A stretch of DNA of 64,000 bases from an uncultured Roseburia sp. (GTDB taxonomy: Bacteria; Bacillota; Clostridia; Lachnospirales; Lachnospiraceae): NCBI GenBank assembly GCA_946002055.1, contig CAMFYL010000007.1:1-64000 (forward strand), given 5' to 3'. Of the stretch, positions 20,568 through 29,903 are shown piece by piece. Position 1 is the stretch's first letter. Every line of letters starts with the position of its first letter. Made by a program: the position numbers and the translations under genes. Under the pieces are notes generated by a model. That model was not told the origin of the DNA, did not search any database, and worked only from the letters and a program-made list of their open reading frames with translations.

Positions 20568-21329
20568 TTACACGAAGAAATTCCGCATCCTCTGCTCTTC
20601 CGCATCAAGGCGTTTCTTCTGCATCATCATTGCATATTCCTGCAATGTCTGTTGTTTTTTCTTGTCCGAAATTGCCTTTGGAACATCCAAATCCTCCAAC
20701 CGGCTCACAGAACTTGTAAGGTTATAGGATGCGCCTGCATTATAATTCAGTGCATAGTCAAAGGCATTACTCTGGGCACCCATACTGCCTCGTGCCGAAG
20801 TCACCTTATCTAATGCGTCATCCAATGTTTGCAAATCAAAATTCTTTGTCACATCAAAATCTGCTATACCAAGTGCCTCCAACGTGGAATTCGCTGTTGT
20901 TGCCTCCATAGTAGTTCCCTTGGAATCCGTAGCCATTTCAAAACTTTGATTTTTTCCATCCAATAGTTTCTTGCCATTATAATCTGTTTGGCTGGCAATG
21001 TTACTGATTCCCTGCTTCAGCTGTTCCACTTCATTCTGCAATGCCTGCTTATCAGAATCAGAATATAACCCATTCTTTGCCTGCACTGCCAACTCTCTCA
21101 TGCGCTGCAAATAGTCTGTCACCTGTCCCAAGGCACCATCCGAAATATTGAGGACTTCCTTACCGGATTGCATATTATTAGCACCGGCATTGTAGCCGCC
21201 CACTTCTGCTTCCTGGCGCTTAATGATTGATAATTCCGCCGCACCGTCTGCTGCAGTATTAATTCTCTTACCACTGGCAAAACTGCCATAACTTGGATAA
21301 TTGTTACTTACACTTGAAATACCACTCAT
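20568..21329 (-). CDS. Divergent flagellin-like protein
   Basis: 253 residues. The N-terminal region resembles flagellin D0/D1 (SGKRINTAADGAAELSIIKRQEAEVGGYNAGANNMQSGKEVLNISDGALGQVTDYLQRMRELAVQAKNG), followed by [13 protein letters not shown]. The C-terminus is not flagellin-like: instead of the hydrophobic [11 protein letters not shown]...LLQ end it finishes KKKQQTLQEYAMMMQKKRLDAEEQRMRNFFV, highly charged. The start also lacks the MVVQHN leader. GGAGGGCAAGCTT precedes the ATG. It sits far from the main flagellin genes with its own terminator. It may be a minor filament component or adaptor. Confidence 0.8.
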   Translation of the reverse strand: MSGISSVSNNYPSYGSFASGKRINTAADGAAELSIIKRQEAEVGGYNAGANNMQSGKEVLNISDGALGQVTDYLQRMRELAVQAKNGLYSDSDKQALQNEVEQLKQGISNIASQTDYNGKKLLDGKNQSFEMATDSKGTTMEATTANSTLEALGIADFDVTKNFDLQTLDDALDKVTSARGSMGAQSNAFDYALNYNAGASYNLTSSVSRLEDLDVPKAISDKKKQQTLQEYAMMMQKKRLDAEEQRMRNFFV

Positions 21330-21352
21330 AAGCTTGCCCTCCTTGTGAGGTC

Positions 21353-21381
21353 ATTGTAACACGTGCCGGCAAGAACAGCAA
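21353..21381 (-). promoter_or_regulatory. Possible promoter of the divergent flagellin gene
   Basis: TACAAT (21353-21358) with a weak TTGCTG box (21376-21381) 17 bases upstream. No sigma-D type CCGATAT element is visible, unlike the main flagellins. Confidence 0.35.
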
Positions 21382-21764
21382 GGAAAACACTTTTCTTAAA
21401 TAAATTTATTTGAATAGTATATTCCGTTCTACTTAAGACATATATACTCCATCTCTAATCGATTATTACGATACCGCAAACGTCAATCTTACCATAATTC
21501 TATCACATCATTTTTCACGCATTCATTACATGATACCATTTGATAGTCTATTGCAGAAATGTGTAAATCCAAATACTTTGCAAAATCCTATCCCACTCCA
21601 TAGTCTGCATCATACCCATACCATTGATTTTTCAAATTCTCTCTCTGCTTTTTCTGTCTATATAATGCTCCTATGCACTCTAATACACTCTAGGACATTC
21701 TTTTCCTCACTTTTTCATACCGCAATTATGTATATTAATCAAAAGGAGTTCTTGGATAGTTGTT
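21382..21764. other. A/T-rich gap without a credible gene
   Basis: About 380 bases between the glycosylation island and the divergent flagellin. The only long frame (plus strand, 21530-21784) has no ribosome site, biased composition and runs into the aminotransferase gene antisense. No terminator for the island was recognised here. Confidence 0.6.
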
Positions 21765-22946
21765 TCAATGTTGCTCCAAAATAGTTCTTACTGAATCAAT
21801 CACACAGTTCATCTCTTTCTCAGAAATATGTGTACTACATGGAATATTCAAAACACGTTTTGAATAATATTTTGCCCTCTCAATCTTATATGACAAGTCT
21901 TCTCGATATGGCACCTGTTCATGAATCAAACCCCATATCGGCCTGGTCTGAACTCCGTATTTTTTCTGGAGTTCATCAATAATATCCTTCAATTCACAAT
22001 TCATCTTTTCTATTGGTAACTCTAAACCATAAAACCAACAATTTGAAGACGTATTCTCGCGAGAGTCTATCAATTTTATATCTAGAAATTCTAACAACGC
22101 TTCCCTATAATAATTAAAATTATTCTGTTTACGCTGAATAAATCTCTGCAAACATTCCATCTGTGCCACGCCAATAGCTGCTTGCACATTTGTCATACGG
22201 TAATTGAATCCCACCTCATTATGCACGTAATACAATTGATTATCCTTTGCCTGCGTAGATAAATATCTCAAATGCGCTGTCTCCCCCCTCTCTCTGGCAA
22301 CGACAGCACCACCTCCGCCGGTCGTAATTATCTTATTGCCATTAAATGAGTATGCACCATAATCCCCAATAGTACCCGCAAACCTACCCGCATATTTACC
22401 CTCAATGTAATGAGATCCCAATGCCTCTGTCGCATCTTCAATAACTTTTATGTGATATCTTTCAGCAATATCCATGATTGCTTCCATATCACACATGTTT
22501 CCAAATACGTGAACCACCACCATAGCCTTCACTGCTACATTTGTATCATTGTGGCGCAACACACCTTTATTATCTAAATGGCACTCTTCTGCACAAAATG
22601 CTTCCAATTTGTTTGGATCCATACACAAAGAATCATCACAATCCATAAAGACAGGTGTGGCAAACTGATACTTAACCGGATTTACCGCCGCAATGAAGGT
22701 CAATGTGGGAACAATCACCATATCCCCTGGTCCAATTCCACATCTCACCAATGCCATATGTAGCGCAGACGTTCCACTCTGACATGCTGCCACATCCTCA
22801 ACATGTAAATAATCCGCCAGCATCTCTTCTAATCGAGTGATATATGCACCTCCGGTAGAAACCCATCCCTGTGCCACTGCATCATTGACATATTTTTGTT
22901 CGTTCCCCTCAAAATTTGGTATTGATAATGGTATTAACTCTCCCAT
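21765..22946 (-). CDS. DegT/DnrJ/EryC1/StrS-type aminotransferase (LegC-like)
   Basis: 393 residues; PLP-dependent sugar aminotransferase. The N-terminal PLSIPNFEGNEQKYVNDAVAQGWVSTGG matches the LegC branch used in legionaminic-type sugar synthesis. PLP motif SFNGNKIITTGGGGA contains the expected Lys. The ATG at 22944-22946 has GAAGGA upstream; a TTG seven codons earlier is less likely. Last gene of the island. In legionaminic pathways it aminates C4 of a 4-keto sugar nucleotide; here the 4,6-dehydratase that should make that substrate is not in the window, so it may act on a different ketone, possibly from the acyl cassette. Confidence 0.85.
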   Translation of the reverse strand: MGELIPLSIPNFEGNEQKYVNDAVAQGWVSTGGAYITRLEEMLADYLHVEDVAACQSGTSALHMALVRCGIGPGDMVIVPTLTFIAAVNPVKYQFATPVFMDCDDSLCMDPNKLEAFCAEECHLDNKGVLRHNDTNVAVKAMVVVHVFGNMCDMEAIMDIAERYHIKVIEDATEALGSHYIEGKYAGRFAGTIGDYGAYSFNGNKIITTGGGGAVVARERGETAHLRYLSTQAKDNQLYYVHNEVGFNYRMTNVQAAIGVAQMECLQRFIQRKQNNFNYYREALLEFLDIKLIDSRENTSSNCWFYGLELPIEKMNCELKDIIDELQKKYGVQTRPIWGLIHEQVPYREDLSYKIERAKYYSKRVLNIPCSTHISEKEMNCVIDSVRTILEQH

Positions 22947-22967
22947 TGTTCGTTTCCTTCTTTTCAA

Positions 22968-24038
22968 TTATATGAATGGGTCAAAATACTTAGGAAGCTT
23001 TTCCTGCATTTCCTGCATCAGGCGATTATAATTCATCGCCCTACAATTCTTACATTCCGCATTTTTCCACTTCTGATTTGATACTTCTTTCACTTCTTCA
23101 TGGCGCTTCGAATTCCACATCTCTTCCAACGATTCAACATTTAAGTCTCCAATGCAAAACTCTTCATGATCTATTTCCACAATATTGGGATATACTTTTC
23201 CATCTGTGCTTACATTTGCAATTAAACCATATTGGTTTGTCCAGCATAATCCCTTATGTTCGAATTCCTTCTTATACCCAAAAATGTTTTGTATATTTGT
23301 AAAGTTATCATCAATAAAATCTAATTCTTTGATTTCATCAAGAATAAACTGTTCTTCCTCCTTCGTCAACCCCTGTCCGTTATCTTCATAATCTCGAACA
23401 GCTTTAAATAATGCATAATCAAATTGAGATTCTTTGATGATTTTCAGAAAATTGGAAACTTCCATATAATTCTGATTCGTAATCACAATTCGAGAACCAA
23501 TAATTGGACTATCCTCTCCGTGCACAGCCTTTATTTTCCCCGGCAAAGAAAGAACATCTTTTAAATTCTGGGTTTTCGTAATATTCTCAAAGGTTTTTTC
23601 ATCAACCGCTGGAACAGATACCGCAATGTAGTTCAACTTGTTTGCAATTGGAATTAGTCCCATCTTTTCAAAGCAACTTCCGTTTGTGATAATTGAGCTC
23701 TCAATTCCATGGTCATTTAATTTTGAAATATATTTTCCAAGATTAGGGTATAATGTCGGTTCACCACCACCAGAAAAATATACTCCACGAATTCCCATAT
23801 TGATTACGGAATCAATTAGTCCCTCCATAATATCTTCCGAAATAGAAGCTCGCGTCTCATTTCTTTCCATATAGGAACAATGCACACATCTATGATTGCA
23901 TTTAGCCGTTGGATGAATTTCTATCGAAACGGGATTAAACGCAGTTTTTCCTCGTCCAATGTCTTCTAGTATGTTCCCATAGTGAAAAAATATTTTGTTA
24001 GAATTCAATAAGTCTCTTGTTAATGCAATATCTTTCAT
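22968..24038 (-). CDS. Radical SAM protein with SPASM-like C-terminus
   Basis: 356 residues. The 4Fe-4S motif is C47-x3-C51-x2-C54 (KCNHRCVHC), followed by YFSGGGEPTLYP. C-terminal cysteines (GLCWTN, EFCIGD, ECKNCRA) suggest a SPASM/twitch auxiliary cluster, common in enzymes that modify sugars, peptides or carrier-bound groups. It lies between the LuxC-like gene and the aminotransferase, with a 21-base gap to the latter. Substrate unknown; context points to maturation of the flagellar glycan substituent. Confidence 0.85.
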   Translation of the reverse strand: MKDIALTRDLLNSNKIFFHYGNILEDIGRGKTAFNPVSIEIHPTAKCNHRCVHCSYMERNETRASISEDIMEGLIDSVINMGIRGVYFSGGGEPTLYPNLGKYISKLNDHGIESSIITNGSCFEKMGLIPIANKLNYIAVSVPAVDEKTFENITKTQNLKDVLSLPGKIKAVHGEDSPIIGSRIVITNQNYMEVSNFLKIIKESQFDYALFKAVRDYEDNGQGLTKEEEQFILDEIKELDFIDDNFTNIQNIFGYKKEFEHKGLCWTNQYGLIANVSTDGKVYPNIVEIDHEEFCIGDLNVESLEEMWNSKRHEEVKEVSNQKWKNAECKNCRAMNYNRLMQEMQEKLPKYFDPFI

Positions 24039-24103
24039 TTGTCGGATGCTCCTTACACATTTTTTGTTTGAGATCGTAGCATACGCCCTTTCCCTCTGTT
24101 GAA

Positions 24104-25330
24104 CTATATGGATATTTGAATAGTCCTCGTCAATCTCTCGAATAGGTTATAACCATCCCAGATGAAATCAAAATCCATAGTCTTACCAATAGGAACCACT
24201 CGATCTATTCCTTTTATTCCCGAGTAAAGCAACGGCTCAATTGTCTCCTTCGGTCCCAAATACCCCACGGTCTGGCATCGAACATCATTACACAATTCTT
24301 TTAATTCCATAATGTCATCGCAGTCGTATTCCCAAAAAAATCCGCATTCCCCTTTTAATTCAGCCAATTCAGTAATTATTTTTGAGCAGGAAACTCTATA
24401 GATTAAATTGTCTTCTCTCGAAGCTATACTAACTCCCTCTTCCAATGTTACCGCCATGTATGCCTTCGCCATTTTATCTACACCCATAATCGGTTGGAAT
24501 TCATATTTTTGCATTACAACGTTATGTAATTCCTCCCAAAATTTTTTCTTTGCTTTTTCCTTTTTCTCCCCCATCCATACAACTAGCCTAGGACTTGTGC
24601 ACGCATTCTGGTCCGTCAGATATGTATCATTATAAAAGTTCTGAGCAATCTGTCTTTTATCCACTTTCTGGAGATATTCATCACTATCAATCACAGCTAT
24701 CGAAAATCTGTCTGCAAAAGTAATCTCCGTTGTTCTCGCTCTTATCGGCGACATTCTGATATCTGATATTGTTTGATCTCCTCCCCAAACCACTCTGCAA
24801 TCAGCAGTCCAAGAAAAATAGTCATTAATACTTCTATCTCTCTCATATCTTACTAGAAAAATATACTTCTGAAGTTCTTGGTACTTATCAAGACATTTAT
24901 TTATCGCTTTCACAATCAGATTAACTTGTTCATAATGCTTCGAAGGTATTCTGACAATATTCACATTCCCTGTAATCAGCCCAACAGCAAGCGAATATGC
25001 AAAATTAACAGGAACATTTGACGGTGCAATATGAAAAACTACTCCACGTCCCCATAAAATACTCTTCCCTTGGCTTTTCTGATATTCTTTTTGCCTCTGA
25101 ACCATTGCTGACTTTCGAATCCAAAATGCCCACGTCACCACGTCTGTATTCCCTCGAGCAATTCCACCAGATAATAGTTCCTTTGAAACATCATTCAGAA
25201 AGTCCATGACTTCTTCGTCGAATGGCCTTCGAGGGCATACATCAGATACTCTTTCCAATTGGCAAATATCCCCTGTCATAAACTCAATGTGCTCTGCATT
25301 TGGAACATTACTTATTGAACATTTCTGCAT
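24104..25330 (-). CDS. Acyl-CoA/acyl-protein reductase, LuxC family
   Basis: 408 residues resembling LuxC (fatty acyl reductase; aldehyde dehydrogenase-like fold): GRGVVFHIAPSNVPVNFAYSLAVGLITGN (about 94-122) nucleotide region and the catalytic cysteine C244 in DQNACTSPR. LuxC reduces an acyl thioester to aldehyde using NADPH. The start lies inside the 3' end of the LuxE-like gene (23-base overlap) after GGGGGTG, implying coupled translation as in lux operons. No luciferase genes occur here, so the aldehyde must serve another purpose. Confidence 0.85.
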   Translation of the reverse strand: MQKCSISNVPNAEHIEFMTGDICQLERVSDVCPRRPFDEEVMDFLNDVSKELLSGGIARGNTDVVTWAFWIRKSAMVQRQKEYQKSQGKSILWGRGVVFHIAPSNVPVNFAYSLAVGLITGNVNIVRIPSKHYEQVNLIVKAINKCLDKYQELQKYIFLVRYERDRSINDYFSWTADCRVVWGGDQTISDIRMSPIRARTTEITFADRFSIAVIDSDEYLQKVDKRQIAQNFYNDTYLTDQNACTSPRLVVWMGEKKEKAKKKFWEELHNVVMQKYEFQPIMGVDKMAKAYMAVTLEEGVSIASREDNLIYRVSCSKIITELAELKGECGFFWEYDCDDIMELKELCNDVRCQTVGYLGPKETIEPLLYSGIKGIDRVVPIGKTMDFDFIWDGYNLFERLTRTIQISI

Positions 25331-26402
25331 ATATATCGCTACACCCCCTAATTTCGGCGTTTTTTAATCTTCCAAAAATTCTAAAATATTTTCCTTTTCG
25401 ACCGCATGGGCAATCATCTTCTCCCATAATCTCCCCTTCGTCTTCCGTCAAAAGACTATGCCCCGGGTATGATTCTGGAATTGCCGACACAACCTGAATA
25501 ATGCCCCTTTTTCCTTTTTCGCAAACAGAAAAATCAAATGGGTCCCTTACTATCACATCAGAATAAATACTAGCATGCAAATTTCCGCATTCACATTGCA
25601 TATAAATGCATCCAGTCTGTTCTACCATTCCGTAGTAATCATGTATGTCACTTAATCCACATACATCATTCATACTTTTGAAAAAAACCTCCTGAGATAC
25701 AGATTCATTTATCAGCTTTTTCCATCCACCACCATGTATTAAAATAGCATTCGATAAGTCGAACGTTATACCCTCGTCCTTTAACCTTAGCAATTCTTTG
25801 TAAAAGTGTTGCCAAATCATAAATGTAAAACCAAAAAGCAAAATTCTTTCACCCTTGTGGTTTTCTATGAACAATTTAAGTTCATCCACATTTAGTTTCA
25901 TATCGTCATCAAGTGCATACATCTTTTTGGACCCCAAAATGGAAAATCCTAAAATACCGGCACCACGCGCCGAAAACATTTGCCTATTCTGCACAACCGA
26001 TGGACAATCCACAATTATCATCGGAAGCCTGCCTGTTCCCGTAAATTCTGAAACAATCTTTACCATTGTTTTCTGTTGATATGATGCCGTGGCTCTATCC
26101 AAGTATATTTTTGATACAGCCTGTCCTGATGTTCCTGATGATGTCATTGTTTTGACAATATTTTCCTCATTCACACTCCGTAAATCCAATTCCTTAAACA
26201 ATCGAACAGGAAGAAATGGCAGCTGTTCATAACTATGTATTTCATCTACACGAAATCCAATGCTGTTTAGAATAGCAGAATACTCAGAGCACCCCTCCTT
26301 ATGTTTCATTGTTAATTCAACCAGTCTGTTTGTTAGGAATCTGTGTTTATCCTCCCTATTAAGAGAATACGGTTTCATATCCAATAATTCTTCATAGCTC
26401 AT
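25308..26402 (-). CDS. Acyl-protein synthetase, LuxE family
   Basis: 364 residues from the ATG at 26400-26402 (MSYEELLDMKPYSLN) behind GGAGTG; 17 further upstream codons are open but lack a ribosome site. It has the adenylate-forming loop SSGTSG (residues 88-93) and the LuxE-like DYYGMVEQTGCIYMQCECGNLHA segment, plus CPCGRKGKYFRIFGR near the end. LuxE activates a fatty acid as acyl-AMP and holds it for LuxC. Adjacent to AMP-ligase and ACP genes, so it may instead pass acyl groups between carrier and reductase. Confidence 0.85.
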   Translation of the reverse strand: MSYEELLDMKPYSLNREDKHRFLTNRLVELTMKHKEGCSEYSAILNSIGFRVDEIHSYEQLPFLPVRLFKELDLRSVNEENIVKTMTSSGTSGQAVSKIYLDRATASYQQKTMVKIVSEFTGTGRLPMIIVDCPSVVQNRQMFSARGAGILGFSILGSKKMYALDDDMKLNVDELKLFIENHKGERILLFGFTFMIWQHFYKELLRLKDEGITFDLSNAILIHGGGWKKLINESVSQEVFFKSMNDVCGLSDIHDYYGMVEQTGCIYMQCECGNLHASIYSDVIVRDPFDFSVCEKGKRGIIQVVSAIPESYPGHSLLTEDEGEIMGEDDCPCGRKGKYFRIFGRLKNAEIRGCSDIYAEMFNK

Positions 26403-26471
26403 TTTTTCACTCCATCTTTGCAAACAACTAGATTTCTCTTTTATCTTCTGCACATTTTTCGGGGTTATATC

Positions 26472-27887
26472 CTAATTACAATACGCATCTAATGCATAGA
26501 ATAATATTTTTCCCGCATCATTTTTGGGGATTTCATCTATTACAAATACTTTAATGGCTGACGAATTTAATTTTGTTACATCAGACACATATTTTCTAAC
26601 ATCAGCCGATTGCTTATCCTCTGTAAGAAAAATACACATCTTATCATCTACCCCAGTTACCGCCACCTCAATGTTTTTGAACTCTTTTTTTATTAATGTT
26701 TGAATTTCATCTAAGCTAACACGATTCCCAAACATCTTCAAAAATCGTTTTTTTCTTCCAACAATATAGTAGTATCCCTCATCATCAAAATATGCTATAT
26801 CTCCCGTGCGAAGAATCCCATTTCGCTCATCGCCCTTTATCAGGTCCTCTCCACATACTGCATATCCTAATGTCACATTATCCCCAGCATATACCAATTC
26901 TCCTTTTATACCTGGTTGTTCAATCTTGTTTTCATCGTCGTCTATGAGCCAAAACTCGCCACCTGGAATCGCTATGCCCATAGATCCACATTTTCTTACT
27001 GCGTCCTCGCTCGGCAGATATCCCATACGAGCTGTTGCTTCACACTGTCCATACATAACATAGAATTTTCTTCCTGTATCATATGCATACTGAGCAAATT
27101 TATAGTGAAGTTCCGGCAAGAGTTTTCCTCCAGCCTGTGTCATATATCTTAAAGAAGGTAATTTCATATTGACAAAACGCAATCTATCCAGCATCTCATA
27201 GGTATATGGCACTCCACCAAAGGATGTTGCATTGTATGTTTTGAAAAAACTCCAAAACTCTTTCTGCATAATCCCCTTATCGGTAACTAACAGAGATGCT
27301 CCTACCATAAAATGACTATTAATGATTGATAAGCCATACGTATAATTCATCGGAAGTGTTGTAATTGGTCTCTCATCCATTGTTAAGTCAAGATAATTTA
27401 CTATGGATTCTGCATTTACCTTTACATTTTTATAACTTTGTCTAACAAATTTCGGGCTTCCTGTGGAGCCCGAAGTTGTTAATAATATACATAGTTCATC
27501 ATTCAAGATATGCTTCGTATCATAGGATGTTTTTAACATACAATAATCCCATTGGTTATACACTTCATACACACCGTGGAAGTCATCACGCATTTCCTGT
27601 GGAATCCATAAATAATGAGGCTTATATCTATCAATAAGTCCCTCTATCAAGCTCATATCAAGACTCGCACTTAACAAAATTGGAACAATATGGCCGTTTA
27701 TAAAGGCAGAGTAACCTCCAATAGCACCTATTGTATTTCGGCAAAGAATAACCACTAGGCACCTCTCATCTATGCCGTCAACAATCTGTTTCCCCTCATT
27801 ACTAAGTTCGTTATAGCTTATCTCTATGCCATTCTCACTTATCAGTGCTATATTGTCTCCAAACTTATCAAAATCCCACATACGCAT
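26472..27887 (-). CDS. AMP-binding acyl ligase
   Basis: 471 residues of the ANL adenylating superfamily. A3 loop TTSGSTGSPKF (138-148), YGQCEATARMGYLP (A5), TGDIAYFDDEGYYYIVGRKKRFLKMFGNRVSLDEI (A7-A8 hinge) and the terminal NDAGKILF Lys (A10). It activates a carboxylic acid as acyl-AMP; the ACP gene 5 bases upstream is the obvious thiol acceptor. Chain length cannot be read from sequence. Confidence 0.9.
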   Translation of the reverse strand: MRMWDFDKFGDNIALISENGIEISYNELSNEGKQIVDGIDERCLVVILCRNTIGAIGGYSAFINGHIVPILLSASLDMSLIEGLIDRYKPHYLWIPQEMRDDFHGVYEVYNQWDYCMLKTSYDTKHILNDELCILLTTSGSTGSPKFVRQSYKNVKVNAESIVNYLDLTMDERPITTLPMNYTYGLSIINSHFMVGASLLVTDKGIMQKEFWSFFKTYNATSFGGVPYTYEMLDRLRFVNMKLPSLRYMTQAGGKLLPELHYKFAQYAYDTGRKFYVMYGQCEATARMGYLPSEDAVRKCGSMGIAIPGGEFWLIDDDENKIEQPGIKGELVYAGDNVTLGYAVCGEDLIKGDERNGILRTGDIAYFDDEGYYYIVGRKKRFLKMFGNRVSLDEIQTLIKKEFKNIEVAVTGVDDKMCIFLTEDKQSADVRKYVSDVTKLNSSAIKVFVIDEIPKNDAGKILFYALDAYCN

Positions 27888-27892
27888 TAATC

Positions 27893-28132
27893 CTAAAATA
27901 CCACATCATAGTTATTTCCCAATATCTCTTTTCCCTTCTCAAATGAGCTAAAATCAATAATGTCGTCTGTGTCCATCATAATATCAAACACCTCTTCTAA
28001 GCGCGCAATAAGGTTCATATGACCTACCGAATCCCACAATGGCACATCTTGATATTTCAATCCCGTAAGTTGCTCCTCTGAAACCTCAAGTGTTTCGCAA
28101 AATGCTTGTACATAATTCTCTAAATTTGTCAT
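27893..28132 (-). CDS. Acyl carrier protein
   Basis: 79 residues from the ATG at 28130-28132 behind GAGAGGTGGATAAA. The phosphopantetheine serine is S35 in LWDSVGHMNLI, with Asp before it as usual; the whole protein is acidic and helical. It overlaps or abuts the transketolase gene. A dedicated carrier for the neighbouring AMP-ligase, LuxE/LuxC and FabG-like enzymes. Confidence 0.88.
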   Translation of the reverse strand: MTNLENYVQAFCETLEVSEEQLTGLKYQDVPLWDSVGHMNLIARLEEVFDIMMDTDDIIDFSSFEKGKEILGNNYDVVF

Positions 28133-28166
28133 TTTATCCACCTCTCTCTTTTTTAAGATACCCTCT

Positions 28167-29129
28167 TTAGGCATCTAGTTCTTCTATTATTCTTTCAAAT
28201 ATTTTATCTTCTGTCAATCCATTCTGTTCCATCATATATTCATATGTCCCTGGATTCTTATAATTGCCTTCAACACCCATACATAGCACTCTACCATGAT
28301 AACTACATTGTGCAAGAGTCTCCGATATGGCCGTTCCTAAGCCTCCTAGTACGGAATGTTCTTCCATTGTTACAATAATTGGATAATCTTTATTATCCAT
28401 TATCAGTTGCTTGTCAATCGGTTTAATTGTATGAATGTTTATTACCTTGGCATGTATACCCCGATTTTCCAACAATTTAGCCACATTTAAAGCTACCGAA
28501 ACCATACTCCCCGTTGCGTAGAGTATAATGTCGTCTCCTTCAGAACACACAATACCTTTACCAATCCGAAGGGAATAATCTCGTTTATTTACTACTGGAT
28601 TATTATTCTTCCCTGAAAGACGCAGATACACTGGTCCATCATACTGCGAGCAAAATTCAACACATTTTGCAACCTCCATACAATCACAAGGTGATAAAAT
28701 TGTAATATTGGGCATAGACCTGATTACAGAAATATCTTCAATAGCATAATGCGTGTTTCCAAACAATCCCATCGCGAAACCACTTCCCAATCCTACAACT
28801 TTAACTCCACATCCCATATATGCCATAAAATGTCTTATGAACTCATTCGATCGTAGCGTTGCAAAATTTGAAAAAGTACATACAAAAGGATTCCTCCCCT
28901 GATCCGCTAATCCCGCGGCAAATGCAACTGCATTTTGTTCCGCTATTCCAACGTTATAAAACCGCTGCGGAAAGTTTGTAGCAAAACGATCCAATCCAGA
29001 TGTTTTGGTCAAATCAGCAGATATACCCACGATGCTATCATTCTCTTTTGCCATTTCATTTAAAACTACACCAAATGTACCTCTCTGTCCCAGCAGTGAA
29101 TACATTCTATTGTTTTTTTCAAAGTCCAT
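28167..29129 (-). CDS. Transketolase-like enzyme, C-terminal subunit
   Basis: 320 residues: pyrimidine-binding TPP domain (GISADLTKTSGLDRFATNFPQRFYNVGIAEQNAVAFAAGLA, with the catalytic Glu of IAEQN near residue 63) followed by the C-terminal transketolase domain (YATGSMVSVALNVAKLL). Overlaps the N-terminal subunit gene by 11 bases. Together they form one split transketolase, a form often recruited into biosynthetic clusters. Confidence 0.92.
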   Translation of the reverse strand: MDFEKNNRMYSLLGQRGTFGVVLNEMAKENDSIVGISADLTKTSGLDRFATNFPQRFYNVGIAEQNAVAFAAGLADQGRNPFVCTFSNFATLRSNEFIRHFMAYMGCGVKVVGLGSGFAMGLFGNTHYAIEDISVIRSMPNITILSPCDCMEVAKCVEFCSQYDGPVYLRLSGKNNNPVVNKRDYSLRIGKGIVCSEGDDIILYATGSMVSVALNVAKLLENRGIHAKVINIHTIKPIDKQLIMDNKDYPIIVTMEEHSVLGGLGTAISETLAQCSYHGRVLCMGVEGNYKNPGTYEYMMEQNGLTEDKIFERIIEELDA

Positions 29130-29892
29130 ATGTTTCCTCTAATTCCGCAACTGCCAAATTGTATTTTTCTTCTGATAAAGAGCAATGGTGCCAATCATTG
29201 TTCCCCTCCATAAAGGAAATCCCTTTTCCTTTAATGGTATCAGCAATTACCACCTTTGGTCTTCCGTCCGTCTTATCCTTCAACATACACTGCAATTGCT
29301 CTATGCTATGCCCATCGCATTGTACTGTTTTCCATCCAAATGCCTTCCATACTTCATGAATGTTTACATTTAATATATTTTCGCATTTTCCATCTGACTG
29401 CATACCATTGTGATCTACTATAACAGTCAAGTTGTCGAGGTTTAATTGACGCGCCAACATTGCGCCTTCCCAATTGCTTCCCTCATTAAGTTCTCCATCA
29501 CCTGTTACAACATATACTTTTCCTTTTTGTTTTTTTGCCTCTGCAAGGCCAATTGCATATGGCAGTCCCATACCCAAACTCCCACTGGAATAAACGATTT
29601 GATTATTGGGGGAGCGACTAGGTTGCCCAGGGAATTCACCTCCATTTTGTTCAAAGGATACAAATTGCTCATCGGTAATAATTCCAAATTGATGCATTAC
29701 TGCGTATAAGCCTAACGCCCCATGTCCTTTACTTAGTATAATACTGTCACATTTTGGATTAAACTCTTTATATATTGCAGCCACAATTTCCACAAGTGAT
29801 AGTGATGGTCCAATATGAGCTCCAACTGGTCCAACCATCTTTGCCGCATCCAATATATCTTTTCTTATTCTGCCCTCAAGTGACATATCCAT
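29119..29892 (-). CDS. Transketolase-like enzyme, N-terminal subunit
   Basis: 257 residues: the diphosphate-binding TPP domain with GDGELNEGSN (131-140), SKGHGALGLYAVM and SGSLGMGLPYAIGLA. Transfers two-carbon ketol units with the C-terminal subunit. Being next to an aldehyde-forming LuxC/LuxE pair suggests the acceptor could be a fatty-type aldehyde rather than a sugar phosphate; this is inference. Confidence 0.92.
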   Translation of the reverse strand: MDMSLEGRIRKDILDAAKMVGPVGAHIGPSLSLVEIVAAIYKEFNPKCDSIILSKGHGALGLYAVMHQFGIITDEQFVSFEQNGGEFPGQPSRSPNNQIVYSSGSLGMGLPYAIGLAEAKKQKGKVYVVTGDGELNEGSNWEGAMLARQLNLDNLTVIVDHNGMQSDGKCENILNVNIHEVWKAFGWKTVQCDGHSIEQLQCMLKDKTDGRPKVVIADTIKGKGISFMEGNNDWHHCSLSEEKYNLAVAELEETYGL

Positions 29893-29903
29893 ATTATCAC
29901 CTA

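Noticed and set aside
21530..21784. 84-codon plus-strand frame in the gap before the divergent flagellin
   Set aside because: No ribosome site, A/T-driven composition, and it runs antisense into the aminotransferase gene.
24104..26402. Bioluminescence (lux) operon suggested by LuxC- and LuxE-like genes
   Set aside because: No luxA/luxB luciferase or luxD thioesterase is present; the pair sits in a flagellin-glycosylation operon, so only the acyl-reduction chemistry is shared.
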